Assembly: GCF_000565285.1 (NCBI RefSeq)
Contig: NZ_APVL01000007.1
Span: 124,001 to 188,000 of the forward strand
From: Cytobacillus firmus DS1
Lineage (GTDB): Bacteria > Bacillota > Bacilli > Bacillales > Cytobacillaceae
Direction: 5' to 3'
Length of the DNA stretch: 64,000 nucleotides
The notes beneath the pieces are model-generated. The model was given only the letters and a program-made list of their open reading frames with translations, had not been told where the DNA came from and did no database searches. This document shows, piece by piece, positions 50,706-59,019 of this stretch; position 1 is the first letter of the stretch; every line of letters starts with the position of its first letter. The translations under genes and the position numbers were made by a program.

Positions 50706-51000
50706 TTTTTTGAAGAATTTAATGGGAATGGGCGGAATGTCTGATCAGGTGATTGCAACGGATTTTTTAATTTCCGCGAAAGCGGGCATCCGGAATATTG
50801 CATTCGCCCTTACTGAGAGCGGTTCACCTGAAGTAAGGGAACTTCTAAGGGAGCAGTTAAAGATTGCGGTAGAAACTCATGAAAAAATAACAAATTACAT
50901 GATCAGCAGGGGAACCTATTATCCGCATAATTTGAAAAAACAGCTGGAAACGGATATGAAAATTACTGAAACCGCATTGAAGCTAAGTCAAAAGAGTTAA
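50698..51000 (+). CDS. CotF-family spore coat protein
   Basis: 100 residues. SDQVIATDFLISAKAGIRNIAFALTESGSPEVRELLREQLKIAVETHEKITNYMISRGTYYPHNLKKQLETDMKITETAL is a full CotF domain (ferritin-like helical coat protein with the TYYPHNLKKQLETD ending). The N-terminal NNFLKNLMGMGGM segment is short. It is preceded by AAAAGGAGGCACGG, and its start overlaps the frameshifted short gene. Likely deposited in the spore coat under mother-cell control. Confidence 0.82.
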   Translation: MNNFLKNLMGMGGMSDQVIATDFLISAKAGIRNIAFALTESGSPEVRELLREQLKIAVETHEKITNYMISRGTYYPHNLKKQLETDMKITETALKLSQKS

Positions 51001-51064
51001 TAGATCTAGACAGGAAAAAACTTCTATTGAATCCTTGTGTAAATTATATTATTATAATAAAACA

Positions 51065-51300
51065 AGCTGCATTGTACGTAATCATACTAAAGTTTTAACC
51101 TTTAAGCTGAAATAGGGAGTTTCACATCGGAACAGGAATGACAAGCCTCTGTCTATAAGACAAGGAGGACAGGCAGGAATGTTTCTGCGAACACCCACTT
51201 TGAGGAGTGGTGGTTTAAAACTTTCTTATACCAGTTACGGCAAAAGCGGCTGCATACTTATGTTATCAAACCAGTTTCCAATCGGGGGCTGGTTTTTTTA
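51065..51300 (+). ncRNA. Candidate stand-alone structured ncRNA (possibly 6S-like)
   Basis: A ~235-base intergenic segment with no ORF has a TATAAT -10-like hexamer at 51053, several hairpins (CACCCACT/AGTGGTGG near 51211-51234; GACAAGCC-type pairings near 51149-51180) and an intrinsic terminator (AACCAG/CTGGTT plus seven T, about 51268-51299). The next gene is on the opposite strand, so this is not a leader. Segments CTGCGA-ACAC and GTTACGGCAAAAGCGGCTGCAT recall the 3' half of E. coli 6S RNA, but I could not build the full 6S closing stem. Confidence 0.4.
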
Positions 51301-51346
51301 TACATAAATTAAATGAAACATCAAAGATAGAGCTGTCTATGCAGCT

Positions 51347-51622
51347 CTATCTCCCTTTTACACCATACAAAATGCAGCCAACCCCGCAAAGCACCCATAA
51401 GATCTTGCTTAGTGAAACTTTATCAGCCATTCCTGTCAATCCAATGACTGTTGTCAAGAGAAGCACAGGCGGTCCTATAAGGGCCAGTGAACTATTCACA
51501 ATCAATGCTTTTTCGATATCATTCATTTTTAAGATTAATAGTGCAACATAAATTTCAATGCTTCCGGAAATAAGCCGCAGTATGGCCATACCGAGAATCG
51601 CTTTATCAAGAAAAAGAAACAT
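51347..51622 (-). CDS. yqhV: YqhV-family membrane protein (DUF2619)
   Basis: 91 residues; ATG at 51622 after TTTAGGAGGTACATA, so the longer frame to 51682 is rejected. Three hydrophobic segments. MAILRLISGSIEIYVALLILKMNDIEKALIVNSSLALIGPPVLLLTT closely follows B. subtilis YqhV, a small protein encoded near the spoIII cluster there. Function unknown. Confidence 0.75.
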   Translation of the reverse strand: MFLFLDKAILGMAILRLISGSIEIYVALLILKMNDIEKALIVNSSLALIGPPVLLLTTVIGLTGMADKVSLSKILWVLCGVGCILYGVKGR

Positions 51623-51966
51623 TATGTACCTCCTAAACCTTCTTGTCGTCATTATATGAGAGCTGACCGAAATGAAGGACAAGTTTTCAAAAGTAAATGT
51701 TTCATAAGTGTTACAAAGATTACAAGCAACAGTGAATTAATGTTTTTTAAAAGTCCATAGAATGCGCTTACAAGTATTTTTCTTTGTTTAAAGACTTAAT
51801 TATTTCTTAGCCTATCAAACTTTAAAATACCCCCTTGCAGGGTTTCCAGATGGAAGAATAATGCAAAATCAGCAATGCGCTTTTGTTTAAATAATCTATT
51901 TTTAACGCAGCTGTAATCCTTTCCATTAAGGGTTTAAGTAAAATAAAAGTAAGGGGGAGGATTGCT
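51623..51966. other. 344-base intergenic stretch without recognised features
   Basis: AT-rich divergent spacer between the yqhV-like gene and the methyltransferase gene. I see only a small CCCCCTTGCAGGG hairpin near 51831 and no convincing promoter, operator or RNA. Confidence 0.4.
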
Positions 51967-52665
51967 ATGGAGAAAGCTATTTTACATCATCATGACTTAT
52001 TGGAAATGCTGGATGGATTGTTAAGAGAACCAAAATTATTCTGGGAAACTTTCTACGAAGACCGGGACAAAGAGATTCCATTTTTTAAAGTGAACGGGCC
52101 TGATGAAAACCTGTCTGAGTACATTCAACATGGCCTGCAGCCTGGAAAGGTACTCGAAATTGGATGCGGCCCAGGAAGGAATGCCATTTTTTTGGCGAAG
52201 AATGGGGCACAAGTGGATGCCATCGATTTTTCCGAAAAGGCGGTCAAATGGGCAATTGAAAGAGCAAATGAAGCACAGGTGAAAATTAATTTTGAATGTG
52301 TATCTCTATTTGACTTAGATTTTGAACCTGACAGCTATGATTTTATTTATGACAGCGGCATGTTTCATCATCTTCCGCCTCACAGAAGGCTTACATATCT
52401 GGAAATAGTTAAAGCCGCACTCAAGCCTGGAGGAAAGTTTGGGCTGGTGTGCTTTAATCCGGATGGCGCGCTTCCCACGCCGGACTGGGAAGTGTATCGC
52501 ACCGGCAGCTTAAAGGGGGGCATCGGGTATACAGAAGAACGTTTGAAAGCGATCTTTCAAGATGATTTTTATTTTCTGGAATTTAGAACGATGAAAAAAA
52601 TTCAGGAGCCCAGCGATCTATTTGGCGAAGATTTTTTATGGAGCTGCCTGATGCAAGTAAGGTAG
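51967..52665 (+). CDS. Class I SAM-dependent methyltransferase
   Basis: 232 residues, ATG after AAGGGGGAGGATTGCT. Motif I LEIGCGPGRNAIFLAKNG, motif II VDAIDFSEKAVKWA, YDFIYDSGMFHHLPPHRRLTYLEIVKAALKPGGKFGLVCF. The FHHLPPHRR segment and LEIGCGPGRNA suggest a small-molecule (thiopurine/tellurite-type) methyltransferase. Co-directional with the GrpB-like gene 18 bases downstream, so probably co-transcribed. Confidence 0.82.
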   Translation: MEKAILHHHDLLEMLDGLLREPKLFWETFYEDRDKEIPFFKVNGPDENLSEYIQHGLQPGKVLEIGCGPGRNAIFLAKNGAQVDAIDFSEKAVKWAIERANEAQVKINFECVSLFDLDFEPDSYDFIYDSGMFHHLPPHRRLTYLEIVKAALKPGGKFGLVCFNPDGALPTPDWEVYRTGSLKGGIGYTEERLKAIFQDDFYFLEFRTMKKIQEPSDLFGEDFLWSCLMQVR

Positions 52666-52683
52666 ATTTTATAGGGGGACATC

Positions 52684-53223
52684 ATGAGGAGGAAAGTAGA
52701 AGTTACCGTATATGATTCTGATTGGGAATTTAAATTTCAAAGTGAGGCAGAGCTAATCAAGACCATTTTTAAAAAAGAAATTCGGGCCATTCACCATATT
52801 GGGAGCACTTCGATTCCAGGTCTGGCAGCAAAGCCGGTCATTGATATAATGCCTGTCGTAATAGATATTAAGATGGTTGATCGCTTCAATACGGAAATGA
52901 TTTCACTTGGGTATGAGCCCCGCGGAGAAAACGGCCTGCCTGGCCGGCGGTATTTTCAGAAAGGAGGCAATCAGCGGACACACCATGTCCATATATACGA
53001 AAAAGGGAGTCCTGAAATCACGCGCCATCTTGCTTTCCGTGATTATCTAAGGGAAAACGAGGAAGATGCCAAACAATATGGAGCCTTAAAAATGAAGTTA
53101 GCGAAACAGTTTCCCTTTAACATTGATTCTTATATAAAAGGGAAGGAAGCACTTGTGCAGGAAATTGAGATGAAGGCGGTGGAGTGGTGCAAGAAAAGGC
53201 ATTCAGTCCAGGCAATTCAATAA
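52684..53223 (+). CDS. GrpB/UPF0157-family nucleotidyltransferase-like protein
   Basis: 179 residues, ATG after TAGGGGGACATC. IRAIHHIGSTSIPGLAAKPVIDIMPVV is the GrpB signature, with the GSTS-PGL-KP-ID nucleotidyltransferase-fold core; THHVHIYEKGSPEITRHLAFRDYLR follows. Members have been linked to dephospho-CoA kinase fusions, but the activity is not established. Likely in one transcript with the methyltransferase. Confidence 0.87.
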   Translation: MRRKVEVTVYDSDWEFKFQSEAELIKTIFKKEIRAIHHIGSTSIPGLAAKPVIDIMPVVIDIKMVDRFNTEMISLGYEPRGENGLPGRRYFQKGGNQRTHHVHIYEKGSPEITRHLAFRDYLRENEEDAKQYGALKMKLAKQFPFNIDSYIKGKEALVQEIEMKAVEWCKKRHSVQAIQ

Positions 53224-53227
53224 AATC

Positions 53228-53383
53228 TTCAGACACAGAAATGAGAGATGGCGTTCATAGAGTCCGAACCCAGGTCATCTTCGGACACAGAAATGGGAAA
53301 AGGCGCTCATAGAGTCCGAACCCGGTTCAACTTAAGACACAGAATTGAGAAAACACACCACCAGAGTCAGAACCCGCCACATC
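53228..53383 (+). repeat. Three tandem 52-bp repeats, 26-bp sub-period
   Basis: Units at 53228-53279, 53280-53331 and 53332-53383 are each exactly 52 bp and share GACACAGAA at offset 5 and AGAG-TC-GAACCC at offset 32; the two halves resemble each other (26 bp). A partial fourth start (TTCAGCCCGAAAA) follows. They lie between convergent genes and carry no ORF. Confidence 0.8.
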
Positions 53384-53411
53384 TTCAGCCCGAAAAACCG
53401 CCACTTATGTA

Positions 53412-53447
53412 ATAAAAAACCAGTGTCCGCCTCGGGACACCGGTTTT
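53412..53447 (-). terminator. Terminator of the GlcNAc PTS gene
   Basis: AACC-A-GTGTCC/GGACAC-C-GGTT stem; on the minus strand it ends in a T run (plus-strand AAAAAA). Confidence 0.82.
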
Positions 53448-53454
53448 CAGTCAA

Positions 53455-54831
53455 TTACTTCTTTATTTTTTTCATCTCATCTGCAACAAACTCAACGTCT
53501 GTTCCAACAATGATCTGCAGATTTGTCTTGCTTAATTTCATGATTCCTTTAGCACCATGTGCCTTCAGTGCGCTTTCCTTCACTTTTTCCATATCAGCAA
53601 TGTTTAAGCGCAGGCGTGTGGCACAGTTATCAATGCTAGTGATGTTGTCAGCACCGCCAATATCTTTAATAAAATGGCTGGCCATGACTTCATACTTGCT
53701 GCTGCCGGATGATACAGGTTCATCTTCATCTTCCACGATATCTTCTTCCTCTTCACGGCCAGGCGTTTTCAGGTCTAATGCTTTAATTAGAGCATAGAAG
53801 ATAACGAAGTACAGAATAGCGTAGATGACACCAATTCCCAAAAGCAGCAGCGGCTTTTCAGCGATATTAAAGTTCAGGGCAAAATCGAGTGCGCCTGCTG
53901 AGAATGTGAAACCATCGCGGATCCCCAATAGAGAGGTAACCCACATGGAAACCCCGGTTAAGATGGCGTGCACTCCATATAGAAGCGGTGCAATAAACAT
54001 AAATGAGAACTCGATCGGCTCAGTAATACCAGTCAGGAATGAAGTCAGCGCAAGACCGATGAACATTCCTGAGACCGCTTTTCTTTTTTCAGGCTTAGCA
54101 GTTGCAATGATTGCAAATGCAGCAGCTGGAAGACCGAACATCATGACAGGGAAGAATCCAGTCATGTAAGCGCCTGCTGACGGGTCTCCGGCGAAGAAGC
54201 GGGCAATATCTCCATTTACTCCTTCAAATTCGCCGAACTGGAACCAGAATAAACTGTTCAATACGTGATGAAGACCCAATGGAATAAGCAGGCGGTTTAA
54301 GAATCCAAATAGACCTGATCCCAAAGCGCCGAGACCAATAATCCAGTTGCCCAGTGAATCGATTGCACCCTGGATTGGTGGCCAGGCAAAACCTGCGATG
54401 GCAGCCAGAAGAATCATCGTTACGGAAGTAATAATAGGAACGAAGCGGCGGCCGCTGAAGAATCCGAGCCAATCCGGCAGTTTAATATCATGGAAGCGGT
54501 TATATAATAATCCAGCAATAATACCGGCAATAATCCCGCCAAGTACTCCCATATTTATATTTTCATCGATGGCAATTGCCCCTTCGGTTAATACAAGAAA
54601 ACCGATGGCGCCTGAAAGGGCAGCTGCTCCATTATTGTCCTTCGCGAATCCCATCGCAACCCCGATGGCAAAAATAAGTGCCAGGTTGGCGAATATGGCA
54701 TTGCCGGCATTTGCGATAAACGGAATGCCCAATAAATCATCTTGTCCAAAGCGGAGCAGAAGACCGGCGGCAGGGAGGACGGCAATCGGAAGCATTAATG
54801 CTTTGCCAATTCTTTGTAAGAATCCTAACAT
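53455..54831 (-). CDS. nagP: PTS N-acetylglucosamine transporter, EIIBC
   Basis: 458 residues, ATG after AAGGAGAGATCA. The EIIC domain (about 1-360) has the Glc-family pattern: LPIAVLPAAGLLLRFG, FAKDNNGAAALSGAIGF, GITEPIEFSFMFIAP. EIIB (about 385-458) carries the phospho-Cys in IDNCATRLRL. The linker is acidic (REEEEDIVEDEDEP). No EIIA domain is fused, so the phosphoryl donor must be another EIIA-Glc. It imports and phosphorylates GlcNAc; nagB, divergent next door, acts downstream. Expected control is by NagR (YvoA) at the flanking operators. Confidence 0.9.
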   Translation of the reverse strand: MLGFLQRIGKALMLPIAVLPAAGLLLRFGQDDLLGIPFIANAGNAIFANLALIFAIGVAMGFAKDNNGAAALSGAIGFLVLTEGAIAIDENINMGVLGGIIAGIIAGLLYNRFHDIKLPDWLGFFSGRRFVPIITSVTMILLAAIAGFAWPPIQGAIDSLGNWIIGLGALGSGLFGFLNRLLIPLGLHHVLNSLFWFQFGEFEGVNGDIARFFAGDPSAGAYMTGFFPVMMFGLPAAAFAIIATAKPEKRKAVSGMFIGLALTSFLTGITEPIEFSFMFIAPLLYGVHAILTGVSMWVTSLLGIRDGFTFSAGALDFALNFNIAEKPLLLLGIGVIYAILYFVIFYALIKALDLKTPGREEEEDIVEDEDEPVSSGSSKYEVMASHFIKDIGGADNITSIDNCATRLRLNIADMEKVKESALKAHGAKGIMKLSKTNLQIIVGTDVEFVADEMKKIKK

Positions 54832-54907
54832 ATTGATCTCTCCTTAATAAAAAATAATGAATAAGAAAGCGTTTTACTAAACTGTCGTAATCATACCAAA
54901 ATATAAA

Positions 54908-54924
54908 TATAGTTGTCTATACCA
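54908..54924 (-). promoter_or_regulatory. NagR-type operator at the nagP promoter
   Basis: TATAGTTGTCTATACCA on the plus strand is the exact reverse complement of the operator near nagB. On the minus strand TAGACA within it can act as -35 with TATGAT 18 bases on, so GntR-family NagR binding would cover the promoter. Confidence 0.8.
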
Positions 54925-54992
54925 TTTTAAAAGAAAAAAATCTAATGAGGAGGATTTTCAATCTTATATTAAGACTTTTCTAACAATGAAAT

Positions 54993-55009
54993 TGGTATAG
55001 ACAACTATA
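54993..55009 (+). promoter_or_regulatory. NagR-type operator at the nagB promoter
   Basis: TGGTATAGACAACTATA, mirror copy of the nagP site with the GTATAGAC core of GntR/HutC-type operators. TAGACA with TACGAT 17 bases downstream forms the likely nagB promoter. Confidence 0.8.
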
Positions 55010-55114
55010 CTTAGAGGTGATACGATACTTAATAAATGGGTTTATTTAATTACTATATTTTGCATTTAAGCGTGCAAATATATACTTATTGAGCTTATTG
55101 CAGGGAGGAAACTC

Positions 55115-55855
55115 ATGATGGAGATCATTAAAGTAAACAACTATGAAGAAATGAGTACAACCGCAGCAGATTACATCATCAGGAAGGTACGCCAATTTCC
55201 TGAAGCAACATTCGGATTGGCAACCGGGAGTACACCAGTGGGAACATATAAACGGTTGATTGAAGATCACCGGGATAATGGAACATCATATAATAAGGTG
55301 ACAACCTTTAATTTGGATGAATATATCGGCCTTTCAGGAGAAAATCCGCAAAGTTACCGATATTTTATGGATTCTCAATTGTTTAACCATATCGATATTC
55401 GTAAGGAAAATACGTTTGTTCCAAGCGGTACAGCCGGGGATTTAAGAGCAGAATGCCGAAATTATGAAAGTAAACTTAAAACCCATGGCGGCATTGATCT
55501 GCAAATTTTAGGCATCGGCAATAATGGACATATTGGCTTCAATGAGCCTGGCACGTCTTTTTCATCCAAAACTCATGTTGTTGATCTAGCAGATTCCACT
55601 ATTAAAGCCAATGCCAGGTTTTTTAATACGATCAAAGAGGTGCCGACCCAAGCCATTACAATGGGAATCGCTACAATCATGCAAAGCAGGGAGATCCTTC
55701 TTCTTGCTTCAGGTGAAGCAAAAGCCGATGCCATTCAAAAGCTTCTTGGAAATGGTGTTCATGAACAATTCCCGGCATCCATCTTAAGAAATCATCCGAA
55801 CGTGAAAGTGATTGCTGACGAAGCGGCTTTATGTGCATCAAAAGTCTCGGTATAA
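55115..55855 (+). CDS. nagB: Glucosamine-6-phosphate deaminase
   Basis: 246 residues, ATG after AGGGAGGAAACTC. FGLATGSTPVGTY phosphate loop, FNLDEYIGL with catalytic Asp, GIGNNGHIGFNEPG with active-site His/Glu, and the LLLASGEAKADAIQKLL segment. It converts glucosamine 6-phosphate to fructose 6-phosphate plus ammonia. nagA, the deacetylase normally upstream in nagAB operons, is absent here and must be elsewhere; instead an SIS-domain gene follows. Confidence 0.93.
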   Translation: MMEIIKVNNYEEMSTTAADYIIRKVRQFPEATFGLATGSTPVGTYKRLIEDHRDNGTSYNKVTTFNLDEYIGLSGENPQSYRYFMDSQLFNHIDIRKENTFVPSGTAGDLRAECRNYESKLKTHGGIDLQILGIGNNGHIGFNEPGTSFSSKTHVVDLADSTIKANARFFNTIKEVPTQAITMGIATIMQSREILLLASGEAKADAIQKLLGNGVHEQFPASILRNHPNVKVIADEAALCASKVSV

Positions 55856-55869
55856 ATGGGGTAGGAGCA

Positions 55870-56607
55870 ATGATTGCGAAATATCTGAATGAAATAAAAG
55901 AATTATTGACCATTTTGGAAAAAGAAGAGAGTCAAAAAATGAAGAACGCTGCCCGTGCAGTGGCTGAATGTATCCAAAACCATGGAATTATTCATGTGTT
56001 TGGCTGCGGACATTCTCATATGCTCGGGGAAGAGCTGTTTTACCGTGCAGGCGGACTTGCCCCCATTAAACCCCTTTTTGTTGAGGATTTAATGCTGCAT
56101 AAAGGCGCAGTCCGTTCTTCTTTTATGGAAAAACAAAATGATCTTGCGGAAAGCTTCATGGAGAATGCTGATATCCAGCCTGGTGATGTTGTCATTGTAG
56201 CATCCACATCAGGACGGAACCCAGTTCCGGTCGATGTAGCAGAAATTTCGAAAGAGAGTGGAGCATTCGTCATTGGGATTACATCCCCTCGTTATGCGAA
56301 TACACAATCCTCCCGGCACAAAAACGGAAAATACCTATTTTCATCTGTGGATCTGGTCATTGATAATCATATTGAACCTGGGGATGCCTTAATGGAGCAT
56401 CCTGCATTGGGAATCCGGTTTGGCTCCGCATCATCTATTATCGGCTTTGCGATTGTAAACAGCCTGATGGCAGAAGCAGTCGAAGTGATGATTGAAAACG
56501 GGTTCGAACCGCCAATTTTCAAAAGCGGAAATGTAGATGGAGCAGAACAGCATAACCGCGAGCTGGTGAAAAGATATAAATCCCGAATTCCGCTTCTGGA
56601 AGGATAA
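55870..56607 (+). CDS. SIS-domain sugar-phosphate-binding protein (UPF0309-like)
   Basis: 245 residues; ATG at 55870 after GGGGTAGGAGCA. The SIS fold is clear: GIIHVFGCGHSHMLGEELFYRAGGLAPI, GDVVIVASTSGRNPVPVDVAEISKESGAFVIGITS and the VDLVIDNHIEPGDALMEHPALGIRFGSASSIIG block typical of UPF0309 proteins. It binds a phosphosugar and may isomerise or hydrolyse an amino-sugar phosphate (compare MurQ and AgaS). It sits 14 bases after nagB, so it probably acts in amino-sugar catabolism. Confidence 0.82.
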   Translation: MIAKYLNEIKELLTILEKEESQKMKNAARAVAECIQNHGIIHVFGCGHSHMLGEELFYRAGGLAPIKPLFVEDLMLHKGAVRSSFMEKQNDLAESFMENADIQPGDVVIVASTSGRNPVPVDVAEISKESGAFVIGITSPRYANTQSSRHKNGKYLFSSVDLVIDNHIEPGDALMEHPALGIRFGSASSIIGFAIVNSLMAEAVEVMIENGFEPPIFKSGNVDGAEQHNRELVKRYKSRIPLLEG

Positions 56608-56611
56608 CCTA

Positions 56612-56794
56612 ATGAGATTAAAAAAGGCGATTGAACTGACCAGGCAGGCAATGATTCAAAGCATTTATTCTAAGGGGCTTATAGATGTAGAGACCTTGAA
56701 ATTAAGCCAGGAACTGGATAAGTTAATTGTTGAATCACAGCGATTGAAACGAGAGGCTAAAAAATTGGACCCTTTTGAGGTTATTTGCAAATAG
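56612..56794 (+). CDS. Spo0E-like aspartyl-phosphate phosphatase
   Basis: 60 residues, ATG 4 bases after the SIS gene stop, with GGAAGGAT upstream. LKKAIELTRQAMIQSIYSKGLIDVETLKLSQELDKLIVESQRLKRE has the Spo0E SQELD signature in the second helix of a hairpin. It likely dephosphorylates Spo0A~P. Being at the tail of the nagB operon would tie it to amino-sugar availability. The stop codon lies inside the first GCAAATA word of the repeat ladder. Confidence 0.85.
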   Translation: MRLKKAIELTRQAMIQSIYSKGLIDVETLKLSQELDKLIVESQRLKREAKKLDPFEVICK

Positions 56795-56998
56795 ATATGA
56801 AGAAATTGCAAATAAATAAGATAATTTGCAAATAGCCCGGGCAAACCTGCAAATAAAATGGAAAACTTACAAATAGAGTGGGAAGACCCGCAAATAAAGA
56901 GAAGTTCGAAAAACAAACACTGACCATTGTGCAAATAAATCCGGTAATTGAAACTAAACTTGGAAAACTTGCAAATAGACATAGAAAACCCGCAAACA
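56787..56998 (+). repeat. Phased GCAAATA repeat ladder, ~20.5-bp period
   Basis: GCAAATA or a one-base variant begins at 56787, 56808, 56828, 56849, 56869, 56890, 56931, 56971 and 56992, with degenerate copies near 56911 and 56951. Steps are 20 or 21 bases throughout (two steps of about 40). Spacer sequences are unrelated. The tract lies between convergent genes. Confidence 0.85.
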
Positions 56999-57041
56999 AG
57001 CTCTGCCAATCTGTAACGAAGCCAAATCCCACCATATAAAA

Positions 57042-57074
57042 ACCGCTCAGGCCAGCACACCTGAGCGGTTATTG
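57042..57074 (-). terminator. Terminator of the ABC permease gene
   Basis: AACCGCTCAGG/CCTGAGCGGTT stem between convergent transcripts, T run on the minus strand. Confidence 0.85.
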
Positions 57075-57078
57075 CATT

Positions 57079-59019
57079 TTATAGTGCATCTTTTATCACT
57101 TTTTTTGAATAGATCACAGACAAAATTCCGAAAATCGAATAAAGCACCGTGTAAAGCGCCATAACCAGGATCATCGGCATCCAAAGCTCGCTTCCGAAGA
57201 AGAACCAGCCGGATTGTACGGCAAAATAGCTGTGCAAAAGGCCGACGATAAGCGGAATTCCAAAGTTGAATGCCATTTTGGAACGAATCCCGCGCAGCAG
57301 GTCTCCCTGTGTAAAGCCGAGTTTCCGCAGGATCGTATAGTTTGGTTTTTCATCCTCACTCTGATCCATTTGTTTGAAATATAGAATGCAGCCTGAAGTG
57401 ACCAGGAAGGTTAAGCCGAGAAAACCGACAATAAACATGATCAGTCCCATGTTCATTTTTTGCCTTGTGCTCATCTCTTGCTGGGAATCGGCTCTGCCGC
57501 TGAATTCCATCTCTTTGAAGAGTGAATTGGCTTTTTCAATATCGCTGTCACTCTTCATATCCACCCCGATGAAAATCGAATTTTCATCCTGGATTTCTGG
57601 ATTAAGGTCAGCTTTCAGCTCTGCATATACCTTCTCATCCACAATAGCAACCGGCAGCCCGCCTGATGTAAAATAAAACGGAAGAACAAAATCTTTTTTT
57701 AATCCTAAATAGTTTTGTTTAATCGTGTTTGTTTTTCCCATGAACTCAAGTTCTCCTGAGTCTTTGAGCGTCATGAACTTCTGCAGTGCATCATTATATC
57801 CTGTAAGTACGGTTTCCTTTGGAGAAAGCTTAATGCCAGCTATGGAAGTTTCGCTTACAACCGGCAGGATCATATTTGGTGAATCAAAATTCATTTCTTC
57901 CAGATTGACATCAAGAATGTCCTCCATATTAGCATCCACATGAAGTAACTCAATATTTTTTTCCTTATATTCTAATCCCTCTTTTTGAAGGCTACCGGTA
58001 AACTTCCCTGCATCTTCGTTGTCAGTGAATGAAAAGTGGGAGGGGAGGCTATCCCGGGCAGATTTTTCCGCTGAGTAGTAAGAAATATAGCTTAATGACA
58101 GCAGCCCGATCGCAAGGGCGGACACAGTTGTAATAATCGTTAAAAGCAGTGCACTCGATTTCATGCGGAACATGATGGAGGACAATGAAAGCACTTCGTT
58201 AACATTCAGGTATCCATCTTTCCTTTTGCGGATCAGGCTGGCGATAAAGCTTACCGATCCTTTATAGAAAAGGTAGGTTCCAATAATAACGGAAGCAAGA
58301 ATGACAACCATCGCGAGGAACAGTTCGTTCATGGATGTGAAATCCCCGCCAAATAAAAGGGAAGAGATATAATAGCCGGTTATGATCAGGGCTAAACCAA
58401 GTACGCCCAATATCATTTCCAAAATGGACAGCTTTTTGACTTTACCTTCTGCAATCGAAACCACCCTGAATAAAGATAGAATGGTTTGCCTTTTGATAAA
58501 AACAAAGTTCATCAGCATGATGAAAATATAAATAACCGTAAAGACGATGACAGTCTGCAAAAGCGCCTCACTTGAAAAGTGCAATGATGCAATTCCTTCA
58601 ACACCTGTCAATTTAAAAAGGACCATCAGTATTAATTTCGAAACCGAAAAACCGATAAAGATTCCAATGATCAAGGAACCAAAATACAGCAGGAGATTTT
58701 CCAGGCTAAGCAGCCTGAAAATTTCATTTTTTGTCATTCCGATCAGCTGAAAAAGCCCGATTTCTTTGCTGCGCCTTTTGATAAAAATAGTGTTGGCGTA
58801 CAGAAGAAAGATGGAAACGATCGCCACGAGCAGAATAGAGGCTGTTTTGATTGCTGCTGCACCTTTAATCGAGCCTTTTGCTTCGGACATCGATGGGTCA
58901 TATTGAAGGGTGACAAATGCGAAATAGAGTGCGACACTGAAAATGAGTGCAAACACATAGAGATAATAATTTTTCAGATTCTTTTTCAGATTACGAAGGA
59001 TGATCGTATTAATGCTCAT
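57079..59019 (-). CDS. BceB-type ABC transporter permease
   Basis: 646 residues; ATG at 59019 ([19 protein letters not shown]) overlapping the ATPase gene end by 11 bases. FtsX-type permease with about ten helices and a ~200-residue extracytoplasmic domain around 310-515 ([15 protein letters not shown]...). [26 protein letters not shown] is the conserved coupling segment of BceB/VraG/YxdM proteins. With its kinase it senses antimicrobial peptides and confers resistance by freeing lipid II-cycle targets. Confidence 0.87.
   Translation of the reverse strand: MSINTIILRNLKKNLKNYYLYVFALIFSVALYFAFVTLQYDPSMSEAKGSIKGAAAIKTASILLVAIVSIFLLYANTIFIKRRSKEIGLFQLIGMTKNEIFRLLSLENLLLYFGSLIIGIFIGFSVSKLILMVLFKLTGVEGIASLHFSSEALLQTVIVFTVIYIFIMLMNFVFIKRQTILSLFRVVSIAEGKVKKLSILEMILGVLGLALIITGYYISSLLFGGDFTSMNELFLAMVVILASVIIGTYLFYKGSVSFIASLIRKRKDGYLNVNEVLSLSSIMFRMKSSALLLTIITTVSALAIGLLSLSYISYYSAEKSARDSLPSHFSFTDNEDAGKFTGSLQKEGLEYKEKNIELLHVDANMEDILDVNLEEMNFDSPNMILPVVSETSIAGIKLSPKETVLTGYNDALQKFMTLKDSGELEFMGKTNTIKQNYLGLKKDFVLPFYFTSGGLPVAIVDEKVYAELKADLNPEIQDENSIFIGVDMKSDSDIEKANSLFKEMEFSGRADSQQEMSTRQKMNMGLIMFIVGFLGLTFLVTSGCILYFKQMDQSEDEKPNYTILRKLGFTQGDLLRGIRSKMAFNFGIPLIVGLLHSYFAVQSGWFFFGSELWMPMILVMALYTVLYSIFGILSVIYSKKVIKDAL

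Noticed and set aside
51065..51300. Definite assignment of the orphan RNA as 6S RNA
   Set aside because: Local sequence similarity is limited, and the end-to-end closing stem reduces to about 5 plus 3 pairs; kept only as a candidate.
54347..54847. Long plus-strand ORF (166 codons) opposite the PTS gene, with another at 53825-54169
   Set aside because: Both are antisense to the strongly supported nagP coding sequence, low in recognisable motifs and without RBS.
56787..57010. CRISPR array as explanation for the GCAAATA ladder
   Set aside because: The conserved word is only about 7 bases, copies vary, the period is 20-21 bp and no cas genes are present.
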